Assembly (NCBI RefSeq): GCF_024622505.1
Contig: NZ_JANKAS010000004.1
Coordinates: forward strand, 124,001-188,000
From: Irregularibacter muris
GTDB lineage: Bacteria > Bacillota > Clostridia > Eubacteriales > Garciellaceae
Reading direction: 5' to 3'
DNA length: 64,000 nt
Position 1 is the first letter of the stretch, and every line of letters begins with the position of its first letter. Positions 24,305 to 33,381 of the stretch are shown piece after piece. Position numbers and translations under genes: made by a program. The notes beneath the pieces were generated by a model, which made no database searches, had not been told where the DNA came from, and saw only the letters and a program-made list of their open reading frames with translations.

Positions 24305-25653
24305 TTTTTAACTTAAAAAAGATGGTTAATAATAATAACATTAATACTATTAATATTATAGCATTACCTTTAATATTGAATTCTCTTACAGGACTTCTAA
24401 TTGGAATGCTTGATCAAGCGATGGTTGGTAGAATTTCTATTTTCGCTTATGGAGCAGTAGGTGTAATTGTTACTACTCTTTATAGTATAAGTGGCATAGT
24501 TGGAATGATTGCTGTATCTTTTAATATTTTAGGGTCTCAAAGTATGGGATTAAATGACAATGAAGATCTATATAATAAATTTAGAATAACTTTGGTTTTA
24601 AGTTTATTATTAGGACTACTATTCTATACTTTCATTCTAATTTTTAAAATTCCTATGCTGAAAATTGTTTTTTGCTTAGAAGGTGAGATACTTGATGAAG
24701 CAGTAAAATATCTAAATATATTTGGTTTATCTGTTGGATTAAACTTAATTATTTTTGTGTTTTCTTCATTATTTAAAATACTAAAAATGACAAAATGGAT
24801 TTTTTATGGGAGTTTAATTGCCAATATAAGTAATCTAATCATAGACTATATTCTTATATTTGGAAAATTTGGAATAAGCAAAATGGGGGTAACTGGTGCT
24901 GCTATAGGTTCAGTAGTTGCCTTATTTATAAATATCGTCGTGTATATTCTCGCAATAAAAAATAGAAACATATTAAAAATCGAAGTGAAAGACTGTAAGA
25001 ATTATATAAAACAGTTGGTAAGAAAAACTATTCCACTAATGGGACAAGAATTTTTAGAAGGTACTCTGTTTAGTATTGGTATAGTAGCTATTGTTTCTAG
25101 AATCGGAGTTTTAGAAGTAGCTTCATATACATTATTATTTAATATTATTAATATATTGCTGATGCCAATGTATGCCTATTCCTCAGCATCATTAAATCTT
25201 GTTAGTCAGTTCTCAGTAAGTAAATCTAAAAATAAAATGAAGAAAATTCCAGAATTATGCTTAATGATGTCTGTTCTATTTTATATAATTAGTTCAGTTA
25301 TAATTATCTTATTTAAAAGGACAATTCTAGGTTTCATGACAAATGATATTTCTGTCATAGATTTTTCTTCCACTTATCTCATTCTAGCAATTTCTATTCA
25401 AGCTTTTAACTTAGCACATTCGATATATAAATATAGCTTGCAAGGCATTAATGATGAAAAATGGGTATTTGTCGTAAGTTTAGTTATAAACCTTGTTAGC
25501 ATGGCAAGTATTGTATGGTTAGTATTTATTTTTAAAATGAATTTTTCAGGTGTTTATATTGGATTAGGTATAAACTACTTGTTCCTATCTTTGTTGTTTT
25601 ATTACAAATATAGCAAATCAATTGATAGAAAATTTATAGTAGAAACCATATAA
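24301..25653 (+). CDS. MATE-family efflux transporter
   Basis: Multidrug and toxin extrusion family transporter (450 aa, about twelve membrane segments in two halves). Family features are IIALPLILNSLTGLLIGMLD with the conserved Asp of helix 1, ..AMVGR, and the equivalent region of the second half TIPLMGQEFLEGTLFSIGIV. It exports organic cations or peptides/metabolites using a Na+ or H+ gradient. AGGAG lies 8 nt before the ATG, inside the decayed radical SAM gene. The codon use is more AT-rich than the core genes around it, consistent with transfer. The radical SAM-MATE arrangement suggests a former export/modification cassette. Confidence 0.88.
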   Translation: MIFNLKKMVNNNNINTINIIALPLILNSLTGLLIGMLDQAMVGRISIFAYGAVGVIVTTLYSISGIVGMIAVSFNILGSQSMGLNDNEDLYNKFRITLVLSLLLGLLFYTFILIFKIPMLKIVFCLEGEILDEAVKYLNIFGLSVGLNLIIFVFSSLFKILKMTKWIFYGSLIANISNLIIDYILIFGKFGISKMGVTGAAIGSVVALFINIVVYILAIKNRNILKIEVKDCKNYIKQLVRKTIPLMGQEFLEGTLFSIGIVAIVSRIGVLEVASYTLLFNIINILLMPMYAYSSASLNLVSQFSVSKSKNKMKKIPELCLMMSVLFYIISSVIIILFKRTILGFMTNDISVIDFSSTYLILAISIQAFNLAHSIYKYSLQGINDEKWVFVVSLVINLVSMASIVWLVFIFKMNFSGVYIGLGINYLFLSLLFYYKYSKSIDRKFIVETI

Positions 25654-25870
25654 CCTTAATTTCTTTATCTATTCCACACTAAATTTAGTACAGATGGTTC
25701 CAATATCATTATTTAAAAATACTGAGAGGTACTTAATGTAATAAGTTGTAGTATGATATATGTAGAATCTTTACAGTATATGGTAAGCGTCTTTTAAATA
25801 CATGTAAAACACTAGAATTCCCCATATTTTTAGGTGAACTTGTCATCACAAGGAGTAGTTGGAAAAAGAC

Positions 25871-25909
25871 AAAAAAGTAGGGGAAGATTTTCCTTTTCCC
25901 CTACTTTTC
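25871..25909 (-). terminator. Terminator of glmS
   Basis: On the minus strand AAAAGTAGGGGAA, a loop and TTCCCCTACTTTTTTG make a 13-bp stem with a T-tract. It lies about 67 bp after the glmS stop. The remaining 25654-25870 shows no gene or clear signal. Confidence 0.85.
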
Positions 25910-25976
25910 TTATCGAGTTTTTTTGTCGGAAATGTTTTATTCCCATTCGACATTATTACCCAGGAAATATTCTTTT

Positions 25977-27806
25977 TTATTCTACAGTTACAGATTTTGC
26001 TAGATTTCTTGGTTTGTCTACGTCACAACCTCGAGCTACCGATATATAGTATGCCATTAATTGTAGAATAATCACTGTGGTTATTGGCGATATTTCATCT
26101 ATTGCTTCGGGGATGTAGAATACTTCATCGGCAACTTTTTCAATATCTTTTTTATCCCCTTGGGCTATAGCAAGCACATGGGCTCCTCTAGCTTTTACTT
26201 CTTTAATATTGCTTAGAAGTTTTTCATATAATTCTCTTTGGGTGGCAAGGGCCACTACTAACGTGCCTTCTTCTATTAAAGCAATTGTACCATGTTTTAG
26301 CTCCCCTGCTGGGTAAGCCTCTGAATGAATATAGGATATTTCTTTTAGTTTCAAAGATCCTTCTAAGGCCGTATAGTAATCCAATCCTCTGCCTAAAAAG
26401 AAGGTGTTTTGAACATTGAAATGATGATCTGCAAATCGCTGAATGTCATGGGTGTTGTCTAATATTTCCTCCACCATTTGTGGAGTTTTTCTTAGGGCAT
26501 CTTTGACTTTTTTGAAAAACTCTACTGTTATTTTGTCCAATTGTAGGGCTATGTGTAGGGCTATCATATACATACATATGAGTTGGGTGCTGTAGGCCTT
26601 AGTAGAGGCTACTGCAATTTCTGGTCCTGCCCAAGTGTATAGGAGATCATCGGCTTCTCTAGCCACACTACTTCCTACCACATTCGTTATTGCCATAATC
26701 CTTGCCCCTTTTTTCTTTGCCAAACGCAGGGCTGCTAAGGTATCTGCTGTTTCTCCGGATTGACTTATCACAATAACTAAAGAGTGCTGATCTATAATGG
26801 GATTTTTGTATCTAAACTCTGAAGCTACTTCTGTTTCCACTGGAATTCTTGCAAATCTTTCTATAACATACTTTCCGACTAAACCTGCGTGATAGGCTGT
26901 ACCACAAGCCACAATGACTATTCGGTTAATGTTTTCTAGGGTTTTTTTATCTAGTTTTATTTTATCTAATATAACTTGGTCTTTTTCTTCCATAAGTCTT
27001 GATGTCATTGTATCTCTAAGTCCCTTAGGTTGTTCATGAATTTCTTTTATCATAAAGTGTCGATATCCGCCTTTTTCAGCTGCTGACACATCCCAATTTA
27101 CAGTGAAGCTTTCTTTTTTTACTGAATTGCCTTTTTTGTCTAAAATTGTAACTTTATCTCTTTCCAAAATGGCTAGTTCATTATCCTCTAAAAAGTATAC
27201 CTTTCTTGTATGCTTTAAAATAGCAGGAACGTCAGAGGCAATGAAGTTTTCACCTTCTCCTAATCCTACAATCAATGGGCTGTCCTTTCTTACCCCTATT
27301 AATTTATGTGGTTCTTTGGTGGATATCACGCCCAATGCATAGGAGCCATTTAATCTTGTAAGAACTTCTCTTACCGTTTCCACAATATCACCTGTATATA
27401 AGTGATCTAATAAATGAGCAATGACTTCTGTATCGGTTTCTGAGCGAAATTGATATCCCTTTTCTTCTAACTCTTCTTTCAGTTCCATATAATTTTCAAT
27501 AATCCCATTGTGTACCACTACGATATCTCCAGAAGTGTTGCTATGGGGATGGGAGTTGATGTCTGAGGGCGCTCCATGGGTTGCCCAACGGGTATGCCCT
27601 ATGCCTAACGTCCCTTCCACTGGGTTTTCCTGTACATGCTCTTCTAGTACAGCTAAACGACCTTTGAATTTCTTTATCTCCACTTTCCCTTGGTTGTATA
27701 TAGCAATCCCTGCAGAATCATATCCTCTATATTCTAATTTTTCTAATCCATTAATTAGTACTTCTGTTGCTTTCTTATTTCCTATATATCCAACTATTCC
27801 ACACAT
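25977..27806 (-). CDS. glmS: Glutamine--fructose-6-phosphate aminotransferase
   Basis: Makes glucosamine-6-phosphate from fructose-6-phosphate and glutamine, the first committed step to UDP-GlcNAc for peptidoglycan. The 609-aa length is standard. The N-terminal class-II glutaminase domain starts with the processed nucleophile Cys2 (MCGIVGYIG) and includes GIGHTRWATHG and HNGIIEN. Two SIS isomerase domains follow, with ACGTAYHAG and SQSGETADT, and the C-terminus ends DVDKPRNLAKSVTVE. AAAGGAG precedes the ATG. The leader holds a glmS ribozyme, so expression falls when the product accumulates. It lies downstream of glmM. Confidence 0.98.
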   Translation of the reverse strand: MCGIVGYIGNKKATEVLINGLEKLEYRGYDSAGIAIYNQGKVEIKKFKGRLAVLEEHVQENPVEGTLGIGHTRWATHGAPSDINSHPHSNTSGDIVVVHNGIIENYMELKEELEEKGYQFRSETDTEVIAHLLDHLYTGDIVETVREVLTRLNGSYALGVISTKEPHKLIGVRKDSPLIVGLGEGENFIASDVPAILKHTRKVYFLEDNELAILERDKVTILDKKGNSVKKESFTVNWDVSAAEKGGYRHFMIKEIHEQPKGLRDTMTSRLMEEKDQVILDKIKLDKKTLENINRIVIVACGTAYHAGLVGKYVIERFARIPVETEVASEFRYKNPIIDQHSLVIVISQSGETADTLAALRLAKKKGARIMAITNVVGSSVAREADDLLYTWAGPEIAVASTKAYSTQLICMYMIALHIALQLDKITVEFFKKVKDALRKTPQMVEEILDNTHDIQRFADHHFNVQNTFFLGRGLDYYTALEGSLKLKEISYIHSEAYPAGELKHGTIALIEEGTLVVALATQRELYEKLLSNIKEVKARGAHVLAIAQGDKKDIEKVADEVFYIPEAIDEISPITTVIILQLMAYYISVARGCDVDKPRNLAKSVTVE

Positions 27807-27969
27807 AGGATGACTCCTTTCAAAATACTATTTCAAAAATATGGTTATTTTTTTAACATATTCATAGAAAATAGTTCAAGATTTGTTTGCCTTTTATTGT
27901 TTACATTTTTGGTAATAAAAAACCAAGGTAGTACTTTAGATGAATTGACTACCCTTCCTACTATTTTAT

Positions 27970-28127
27970 TTTGCCACTACATCCTTTTGTTCCTTTAATC
28001 ACTTAAAGGGTTTGTTGGATGGTTTTGGATGGTGGTACACCCCAGGGCATCCGCCGAATTTTCGATTAACCCCGTCCTCGTCAACTTAAATTCCCTAGTC
28101 CGTTCTGAATTTAAGTTCTGGCGCTTT
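27970..28127 (-). ncRNA. glmS: glmS ribozyme/riboswitch
   Basis: The minus strand reads AAAGCGCCAGAACTT (cleavage expected between A28125 and G28124), later GACGAGGACGGGGTTAATCG, then AAAATTCGGCGGATGCCC. These are the conserved core blocks of the glmS self-cleaving ribozyme. The 3' side closes with CCACCATCC pairing GGATGTAGTGG (27974-27984) around an inner CCTTTAA/TTAAAGG hairpin. The rest of the 413-bp leader (27807-28219) contains no gene. Binding of glucosamine-6-phosphate triggers cleavage and mRNA decay. Confidence 0.95.
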
Positions 28128-28219
28128 AATTAAATGTTGCAATCCCTTCTTATTGTTCTTCTCTATAGGCATCACCCCTTTCAAAGTTTGTAAGGGCAGG
28201 GAATCCCCTGCCTTTACGG

Positions 28220-29566
28220 TTATTGCAATCTTTCTTCTATTAAACTAGCCAAATCCTTTGCGATTTGATCTAATTCTTCTTGTTTTTCGCCCTCTATCAT
28301 TACCCTGACTAGGGGTTCTGTACCCGATGGACGGATAAGAACTCTTCCTTTGCCATGGAAATGATCTTCTACTTTCTTAATTTCCTCTTGAATAACTGAA
28401 TCATTCATGTAATCATATTTCTTGCTATTGCTTACTTTGGCATTTACCAAGACCTGTGGATATACCTTCATTACACTAGCTAATTCTCTTAGGGATTTGT
28501 TTTTATGCTTTAGCACCATGGTTAATTGTAGTGCGGTTAGTAAACCATCCCCAGTAGTATTATGATCTAAGAAGATTACATGACCAGATTGTTCTCCTCC
28601 TAGAGAATATCCATCCTTAAGCATAGCTTCTAATACATAACGGTCTCCTACACTAGTTTTGATAAATTTACAATCATTTTCTTGTAGTGCCTTATCCAAT
28701 CCTAAATTACTCATTACGGTGACTACAAGGGTATTATCCTTCAATTTGTCTTTATCCTTTAAATCTAGACCACAAATAACTAGAATCTTATCCCCATCTA
28801 CAATTTCTCCCTTATGATCTACAGCAATTAGGCGATCTGCATCTCCATCAAAGGCTAACCCTAGATCACATTGTTTTTCTACTACTAATTTTTGTAAGTC
28901 TTCAGGATGGGTAGAACCACATTTTCGATTGATATTGGTACCATCAGGATGATAATGAATTGCCTCTACCTGTGCTCCCAATTCTTCAAAGATTCTAGGG
29001 GCTACTCTATAGGCTGCACCATTGGCACAGTCTAAAGCAATTTTAAATCCTTTAAAATCTACATCTATGGTTTTCTTCAAAAATTCTATATATAAGTCAT
29101 CTGCATTTTCTATGGTTGTCTTTTTCCCAATTTCATTTCCTATGGGCTGTAATATTTCTTCGGAGCGGTCTAATATAATTTTCTCTATTCTATCCTCTAT
29201 TTCATCTGGAAGTTTATAACCTTCATAATTAAAGAATTTAATGCCATTAAATTCTACTGGATTATGGGAAGCTGAAATAACAACTCCAGCATCAGCCTTA
29301 AAATATCTTGTCAAAAATGCTACTACTGGCGTAGGAACTACTCCCACACAAAGGGCTTCTCCTCCTACAGAACAAATACCAGAAATTAGGGCAGTCTCTA
29401 ACATATCACCAGAAATTCTTGTGTCACTACCCACCACTATTTTAGGAGCTTTATTTCCGTTTTTTAACACATGAGCACCTGCTTGTCCTAGTTGATAGGC
29501 TAAAGGTGCAGTTAATTCTTTATTGGCAACACCTCGAACACCATCGGTTCCAAAAAGTCTTCCCAT
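28220..29566 (-). CDS. glmM: Phosphoglucosamine mutase
   Basis: Interconverts glucosamine-6-phosphate and glucosamine-1-phosphate in the UDP-GlcNAc pathway. It has 448 aa from the ATG at 29566, chosen for AAAGGGG 6 nt upstream and the standard start [12 protein letters not shown]. The phosphoserine is Ser100 in [14 protein letters not shown]. The metal-binding loop is LAFDGDADR, the sugar loop GGEQSGH and the phosphate loop [11 protein letters not shown]. It is followed by the glmS leader and preceded by its own promoter. GlmM is known to bind and inhibit CdaA in several Firmicutes, and cdaA-cdaR lie just upstream. Confidence 0.97.
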   Translation of the reverse strand: MGRLFGTDGVRGVANKELTAPLAYQLGQAGAHVLKNGNKAPKIVVGSDTRISGDMLETALISGICSVGGEALCVGVVPTPVVAFLTRYFKADAGVVISASHNPVEFNGIKFFNYEGYKLPDEIEDRIEKIILDRSEEILQPIGNEIGKKTTIENADDLYIEFLKKTIDVDFKGFKIALDCANGAAYRVAPRIFEELGAQVEAIHYHPDGTNINRKCGSTHPEDLQKLVVEKQCDLGLAFDGDADRLIAVDHKGEIVDGDKILVICGLDLKDKDKLKDNTLVVTVMSNLGLDKALQENDCKFIKTSVGDRYVLEAMLKDGYSLGGEQSGHVIFLDHNTTGDGLLTALQLTMVLKHKNKSLRELASVMKVYPQVLVNAKVSNSKKYDYMNDSVIQEEIKKVEDHFHGKGRVLIRPSGTEPLVRVMIEGEKQEELDQIAKDLASLIEERLQ

Positions 29567-29604
29567 TTTTTTACCCCTTTCCATTTACTAACTTTTTTGC
29601 CTAT

Positions 29605-29632
29605 TTAATATTATCATATCCTTTTCTGTCAA
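29605..29632 (-). promoter_or_regulatory. Sigma-A-type promoter of glmM
   Basis: On the minus strand TTGACA (29632-29627) and TATTAA (29610-29605) are 16 bp apart. They lie 38 bp upstream of the glmM start, allowing glmM transcription separate from the cda genes. Confidence 0.5.
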
Positions 29633-29709
29633 TCAATGTTTAATCATGAACAATAACTGGTATATGCTTTTTAACCTCATCTCCTGGATAGTCCACCATC
29701 TAAAGATTT

Positions 29710-29773
29710 ATCCTAAATAGGCATAGAATAGGGGTACTTCACCAAGCACCCCTATTCTATGCCTATTTAGGAT
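29710..29773. repeat. 26-bp perfect inverted repeat between ptb and glmM
   Basis: Arms 29710-29735 and 29748-29773 are perfectly complementary (outer ATCCTAAATAGG, inner TAGAATAGGGGT) around a 12-nt loop. It begins 1 bp after the ptb-like gene stop. It lacks a T-run, so it is a poor rho-independent terminator, and may be an mRNA-stabilising hairpin or a miniature repeat. Confidence 0.75.
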
Positions 29774-29774
29774 T

Positions 29775-30698
29775 TTATAATCTTTCAGCCTCGGATTGAT
29801 TGCAAGCCAGAAGTACTCCTAAGGCTATGGAATTTAATTTTGACTCTTTGCTATCTGCCCTGGAAGTCAATACAATAGGTGCCCTAGCCCCTACAATAAT
29901 CCCTGCATTTCTTGCCTTAGCAAAAAAGGATAAGGATTTATATAATATATTTCCTGCTTCTATATCAGGAATTAATAATATTTCAGCTTTTCCAGCCACA
30001 GGATGGGTTATTTTTTTGATACGTGCGGCTTCTTCTGATATGGCATTATCCAAGGCAAAGGGACCGCCTATGATACATCCCTTGATTTCTCCTCTTTTAT
30101 TTCTTTCTACCAATTCAGCTGCATGCAGTGTGGCTTCCATTTTATTGTTCAGTTTTTCCACTGCACAGACCACTCCCACCCTTGGCTCTTGATTATCTAA
30201 TGCATTGGCTAATCCCACACAGTTTTTTAGAATCTTTACTTTATCCTCCACAGTAGGAGCTATATTCATTGCAGCGTCAGTGACGTAGAACAATCGTTCA
30301 AATCCATCTACCTCAAAGACAGCTACATGACTTAATATGCTACTGCCTCTTAATCCTGCCTCTCTATCCAATACTGCCTTCATGATGTCAGCTGTTTGCA
30401 ATAGTCCCTTCATTAAAACTTGGGCCTTCCCTGTGGCTACCCTATGTACTGCTTTTTTGGCAGCTTCTATAGTCTCAGCTTCATGAATTATTTCAAATTG
30501 TTGAATATCCATACCAATTTCTTGGGCTATGCTGCAAATTTTTTCTTGATCCCCCACAAGACATGCGTCTGCTATTCCTTTTTGTTTGGCAGCCCAAACG
30601 GCTTCCAATACATGATAATCCTCTGCCACTGCTACCGCTATAGTCTTTGGCCCTCTTTCTTGGGCGGTTTGTAATATATCATCAAAGCTTTTTATCAT
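29775..30698 (-). CDS. ptb: Phosphate butyryltransferase/acetyltransferase family enzyme
   Basis: Acyl-CoA:phosphate acyltransferase (307 aa) of the Ptb/Pta family, exchanging CoA for phosphate on butyryl- or acetyl-CoA to yield the acyl-phosphate. Recognisable blocks are AVAVAEDYHVLEAV, VLMKGLLQTADIMKAVL, LRGSSILSHVAVFEV, FYVTDAAMNIAPT and the C-terminal IVGARAPIVLTSRADS. A partner butyrate kinase is not adjacent. The gene follows cdaR by 29 bp and so belongs to the cda operon. The substrate chain length is inferred only from resemblance to Ptb. Confidence 0.88.
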   Translation of the reverse strand: MIKSFDDILQTAQERGPKTIAVAVAEDYHVLEAVWAAKQKGIADACLVGDQEKICSIAQEIGMDIQQFEIIHEAETIEAAKKAVHRVATGKAQVLMKGLLQTADIMKAVLDREAGLRGSSILSHVAVFEVDGFERLFYVTDAAMNIAPTVEDKVKILKNCVGLANALDNQEPRVGVVCAVEKLNNKMEATLHAAELVERNKRGEIKGCIIGGPFALDNAISEEAARIKKITHPVAGKAEILLIPDIEAGNILYKSLSFFAKARNAGIIVGARAPIVLTSRADSKESKLNSIALGVLLACNQSEAERL

Positions 30699-30727
30699 CT
30701 TTATCTCCCCTCTTTTGCTTTTTTATA

Positions 30728-31948
30728 TTATTCCGCTTGTCCTTGAATATGCACCTTAACAACAGCTGGCTCTATGCTTTCTACGGTAATTCCCTCTGGT
30801 ACATCTGCCTTTAGGGTTATATTATGTTGTCCCTCTTGTAGGTTTTTAGCATCCAGGTTGATGACAACATCCCCATCTTTGAGACTCTCTATTTGGGTCT
30901 TGGGACCCCTTAGGGTTAATTTAATCGGTAAGTTCATTAAATCTTCCTGTATGGTAAGTTCTTCCTTTAGATTAATGACATTTAAAGTCTCTATATCAAA
31001 TTCCCTATTGATAATAGGCTCTATGGTAATCTTTACAATAATCGCTGCTTCTCCATTGATTACTTCCACGCCTTGGGGCAAAAGTAATTTCACTTTTTTC
31101 TCAAAGCTTCTACTATACCCACTTACATTAATCTTTTCTGTTGCGATGGCCTCAATATCTTTTAATTGTTGGGTGGTCGCTCCAATCAAAATTTTAGCTG
31201 GGGTGTTCTCTACGTTTGTTATCACAAATCCATTAGGTAAGTTGCCGATAATTTCAGAATTCACATCAACAGTTTTTGTAGGACCAATGGGTATTGTCAC
31301 ATCCACTGTACTTGGGCTAATGGTAACATTACTTACCTCTCTACCATCACTATCTAGGGCCTTTAGGGGTAGACTTTGGGTGACTTCTTGATTTTTGTTG
31401 GTAATGTCAATGAGGGCAACCACATCTCTAATATTATTGAGTAGCTTCTCTGGGCCTTCAATGGTGACTTTACTAGGATTAGCTACATAGGATAGATAAG
31501 CCATTCCATCAGCTGGTTTACCTGTTATATTTACTTTTATATTTCTTTCCTGTTGTACAATCTGATCTAAGGTGATTTTTATGGAGTCAGGATTTTTATT
31601 ATTGATTTCTACATCATCCGGCAATCCTGCTACGGTTATGGGAACGTGATGAGTTCCCTTACTATCCAACTGGGATAAATCTGCCTGGATATCCAATTGA
31701 CTTCTCTGGATCTTGTATAATTGATTTCTTCGTCCATATACTCTAATATCTACGGTATACTCTTGGGGATCACTAATCACGAGACCTTTTCCCTCTAAAG
31801 TTTCTACATTCATAAGTTTTACAGGTATTTTGGTTATATTATCAGAAATCTTAGGATTTTGTTCACTGACTACATAGGTCCAAAGCACTATTGCCGCTAA
31901 AAAAGATATGATCCACATGGTTTTACTGTTATTAAATATATTAATCAT
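30728..31948 (-). CDS. cdaR: CdaA regulatory protein CdaR (YbbR domains)
   Basis: Membrane-anchored regulator of the diadenylate cyclase. It has 406 aa from the ATG at 31948, which has GTGGAGG upstream and overlaps cdaA by 8 bp. One N-terminal membrane helix (MWIISFLAAIVLWTYVVS) is followed by about four tandem YbbR repeats of some 80 residues, extracytoplasmic, with recurring blocks such as VTIEGPEKLLNNI, DVTIPIGPT and KLTLRGPKTQIESL. CdaR-CdaA pairing is conserved in Firmicutes. Confidence 0.95.
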   Translation of the reverse strand: MINIFNNSKTMWIISFLAAIVLWTYVVSEQNPKISDNITKIPVKLMNVETLEGKGLVISDPQEYTVDIRVYGRRNQLYKIQRSQLDIQADLSQLDSKGTHHVPITVAGLPDDVEINNKNPDSIKITLDQIVQQERNIKVNITGKPADGMAYLSYVANPSKVTIEGPEKLLNNIRDVVALIDITNKNQEVTQSLPLKALDSDGREVSNVTISPSTVDVTIPIGPTKTVDVNSEIIGNLPNGFVITNVENTPAKILIGATTQQLKDIEAIATEKINVSGYSRSFEKKVKLLLPQGVEVINGEAAIIVKITIEPIINREFDIETLNVINLKEELTIQEDLMNLPIKLTLRGPKTQIESLKDGDVVINLDAKNLQEGQHNITLKADVPEGITVESIEPAVVKVHIQGQAE

Positions 31949-32780
31949 TTTTATTCCTCCACTTAAACAAGTTGAATTGTAGTGGCTTTGGTTCTTTTTC
32001 ACTAAGCATATTTACGAGTATCTGACGCAAAGACTGAATATCTAAATATCTAGAGAGTTTTCCCTCTACCGCCATGGAAATCACTCCTGTTTCTTCCGAA
32101 ACAACAACCACTACAGCATCGGAATTTTCGGTAATCCCTAATCCAGCTCTATGGCGAGTACCCACTTGCTTACTTAAGTTGGGGTTTTCTGTTAAGGGCA
32201 GAAAACAGCCTGAAGCCTTTATGCGATCCTCTCGTATAATCATGGCGCCATCATGTAAAGGTGTATTAGGAATAAAGATATTTAAGAGTAATTCTCCCGA
32301 AACAATGGCATCCATTTTGATACCTGTTTCGATTACATCTCCCAATCCGGTTTCTCTTTCCATGACAATAAGCGCGCCTGTTTTATTTTTGGATAACATT
32401 TGTACAGCTTTTATGATTTCATCAATGACTTTGTGGGGTTCAGCTTTTTGCTTTTCTATCAATCCCTTTGAAAAAAATCTACTTCGACCAATGTGTTCCA
32501 ATGCTCTTCTGAGTTCCGGTTGGAAGACCACTAAAAGGGCAATAACCCCCATTGTCATAGTATTTTTTAATATCCAGTTAATGGTATATAGTCCTAACCA
32601 TTCACTTAATTGAGTAGCTAATAACAAAAAAATAATACCCTTAATCAATTGTTCTGCCCTGGTCTCTTTGATAAGTCCAATGATCTTATGAAATGCAAAG
32701 GCAACAATAGCAATATCTATAAAATCTAATATTCTAATATTATAAAATAATTCACTGAGAAATTCTATTAGTTGGGTCAT
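31941..32780 (-). CDS. cdaA: Diadenylate cyclase CdaA
   Basis: Makes the second messenger c-di-AMP from two ATP. It has 279 aa from the ATG at 32780 (AAGGTG 9 nt upstream). Three N-terminal membrane segments (about residues 15-85) are followed by the DAC domain with DGAMIIREDRI and the GTRHRAGLG (RHR) motif, both needed for catalysis. It is first in an operon cdaA-cdaR-ptb, with glmM and glmS downstream. The usual cell-wall and osmotic coupling of this locus in Firmicutes applies. Confidence 0.97.
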   Translation of the reverse strand: MTQLIEFLSELFYNIRILDFIDIAIVAFAFHKIIGLIKETRAEQLIKGIIFLLLATQLSEWLGLYTINWILKNTMTMGVIALLVVFQPELRRALEHIGRSRFFSKGLIEKQKAEPHKVIDEIIKAVQMLSKNKTGALIVMERETGLGDVIETGIKMDAIVSGELLLNIFIPNTPLHDGAMIIREDRIKASGCFLPLTENPNLSKQVGTRHRAGLGITENSDAVVVVVSEETGVISMAVEGKLSRYLDIQSLRQILVNMLSEKEPKPLQFNLFKWRNKND

Positions 32781-33004
32781 TACTTTTTCACACCTTTTCC
32801 CTAAATTCATTGATGATTAGTTTGTGAATTTTTTATTTATCCTCAATATAAACTTAATTGTATACAAGATTTATATCAAAACTATAAATAAAATGTAGAA
32901 AATTCATTTTTGACTATTTCAAAATATGTATTAAGTATATACATTTTAATTATACACTAGTTTCTGCCTTTCTAATACCACAATTTAGCTTTAATCAAGA
33001 GTTT

Positions 33005-33041
33005 AATAAAAAAAGTTATCCAATGTGTCTCGGATAACTTA
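33005..33041 (-). terminator. Terminator overlapping the stop of the small membrane protein gene
   Basis: On the minus strand AAGTTATCC, a 10-nt loop and GGATAACTT are followed by a T-run. The stem begins at the gene's own stop codon. The rest of 32781-33004 upstream of cdaA holds a TATAAT at 32954-32949 without a clear -35. Confidence 0.85.
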
Positions 33042-33296
33042 AAAAGATTTTATGAATACCATTATCGTATAGGCTAAATATACCAATAGGATAAAAATAG
33101 TCAGGCTTGTCAGGTAACCCAATAACAAGCCTAAGGATATTTTTGCCCTTTTAAATGTAATGGGTATGAAAAAAATAAGAAGATATAGGATGATTAAGGT
33201 ATGAAGTTGCATTAAATTTAAAAGGAAATTTTGTAATAATAATAGTATACTTCCCCATAAAAACCCCTGTTGGAAGTGAGCTTTTTTTGTAACCAT
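33039..33296 (-). CDS. Small hydrophobic membrane protein of unknown function
   Basis: An 85-aa protein with three hydrophobic stretches (about residues 11-28, 31-48 and 53-82), so probably spanning the membrane two or three times. No family is recognised. The AGGAG ribosome binding site is good and a terminator follows the stop directly, which supports it being a real gene. It lies 85 bp after trpP and may share its transcript. Confidence 0.65.
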   Translation of the reverse strand: MVTKKAHFQQGFLWGSILLLLQNFLLNLMQLHTLIILYLLIFFIPITFKRAKISLGLLLGYLTSLTIFILLVYLAYTIMVFIKSF

Positions 33297-33381
33297 TTCT
33301 CCTTCCTCCCTTTTCTTTCCCTTTATTTTTATGCAATATAGGGGATAAAAAGAATGAAAAAGAGAAAGTTTTGTGTAAATC

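Noticed and set aside
25834-26071. Two short plus-strand frames across the glmS terminator
   Set aside because: They span the terminator hairpin and the glmS C-terminus; not coding.
30774-31391. 205-codon frame antisense to cdaR
   Set aside because: It mirrors the biased codon use of cdaR; no start signal or family.
32074-32613. 179-codon frame antisense to cdaA
   Set aside because: Shadow of the conserved DAC domain; no ribosome binding site.
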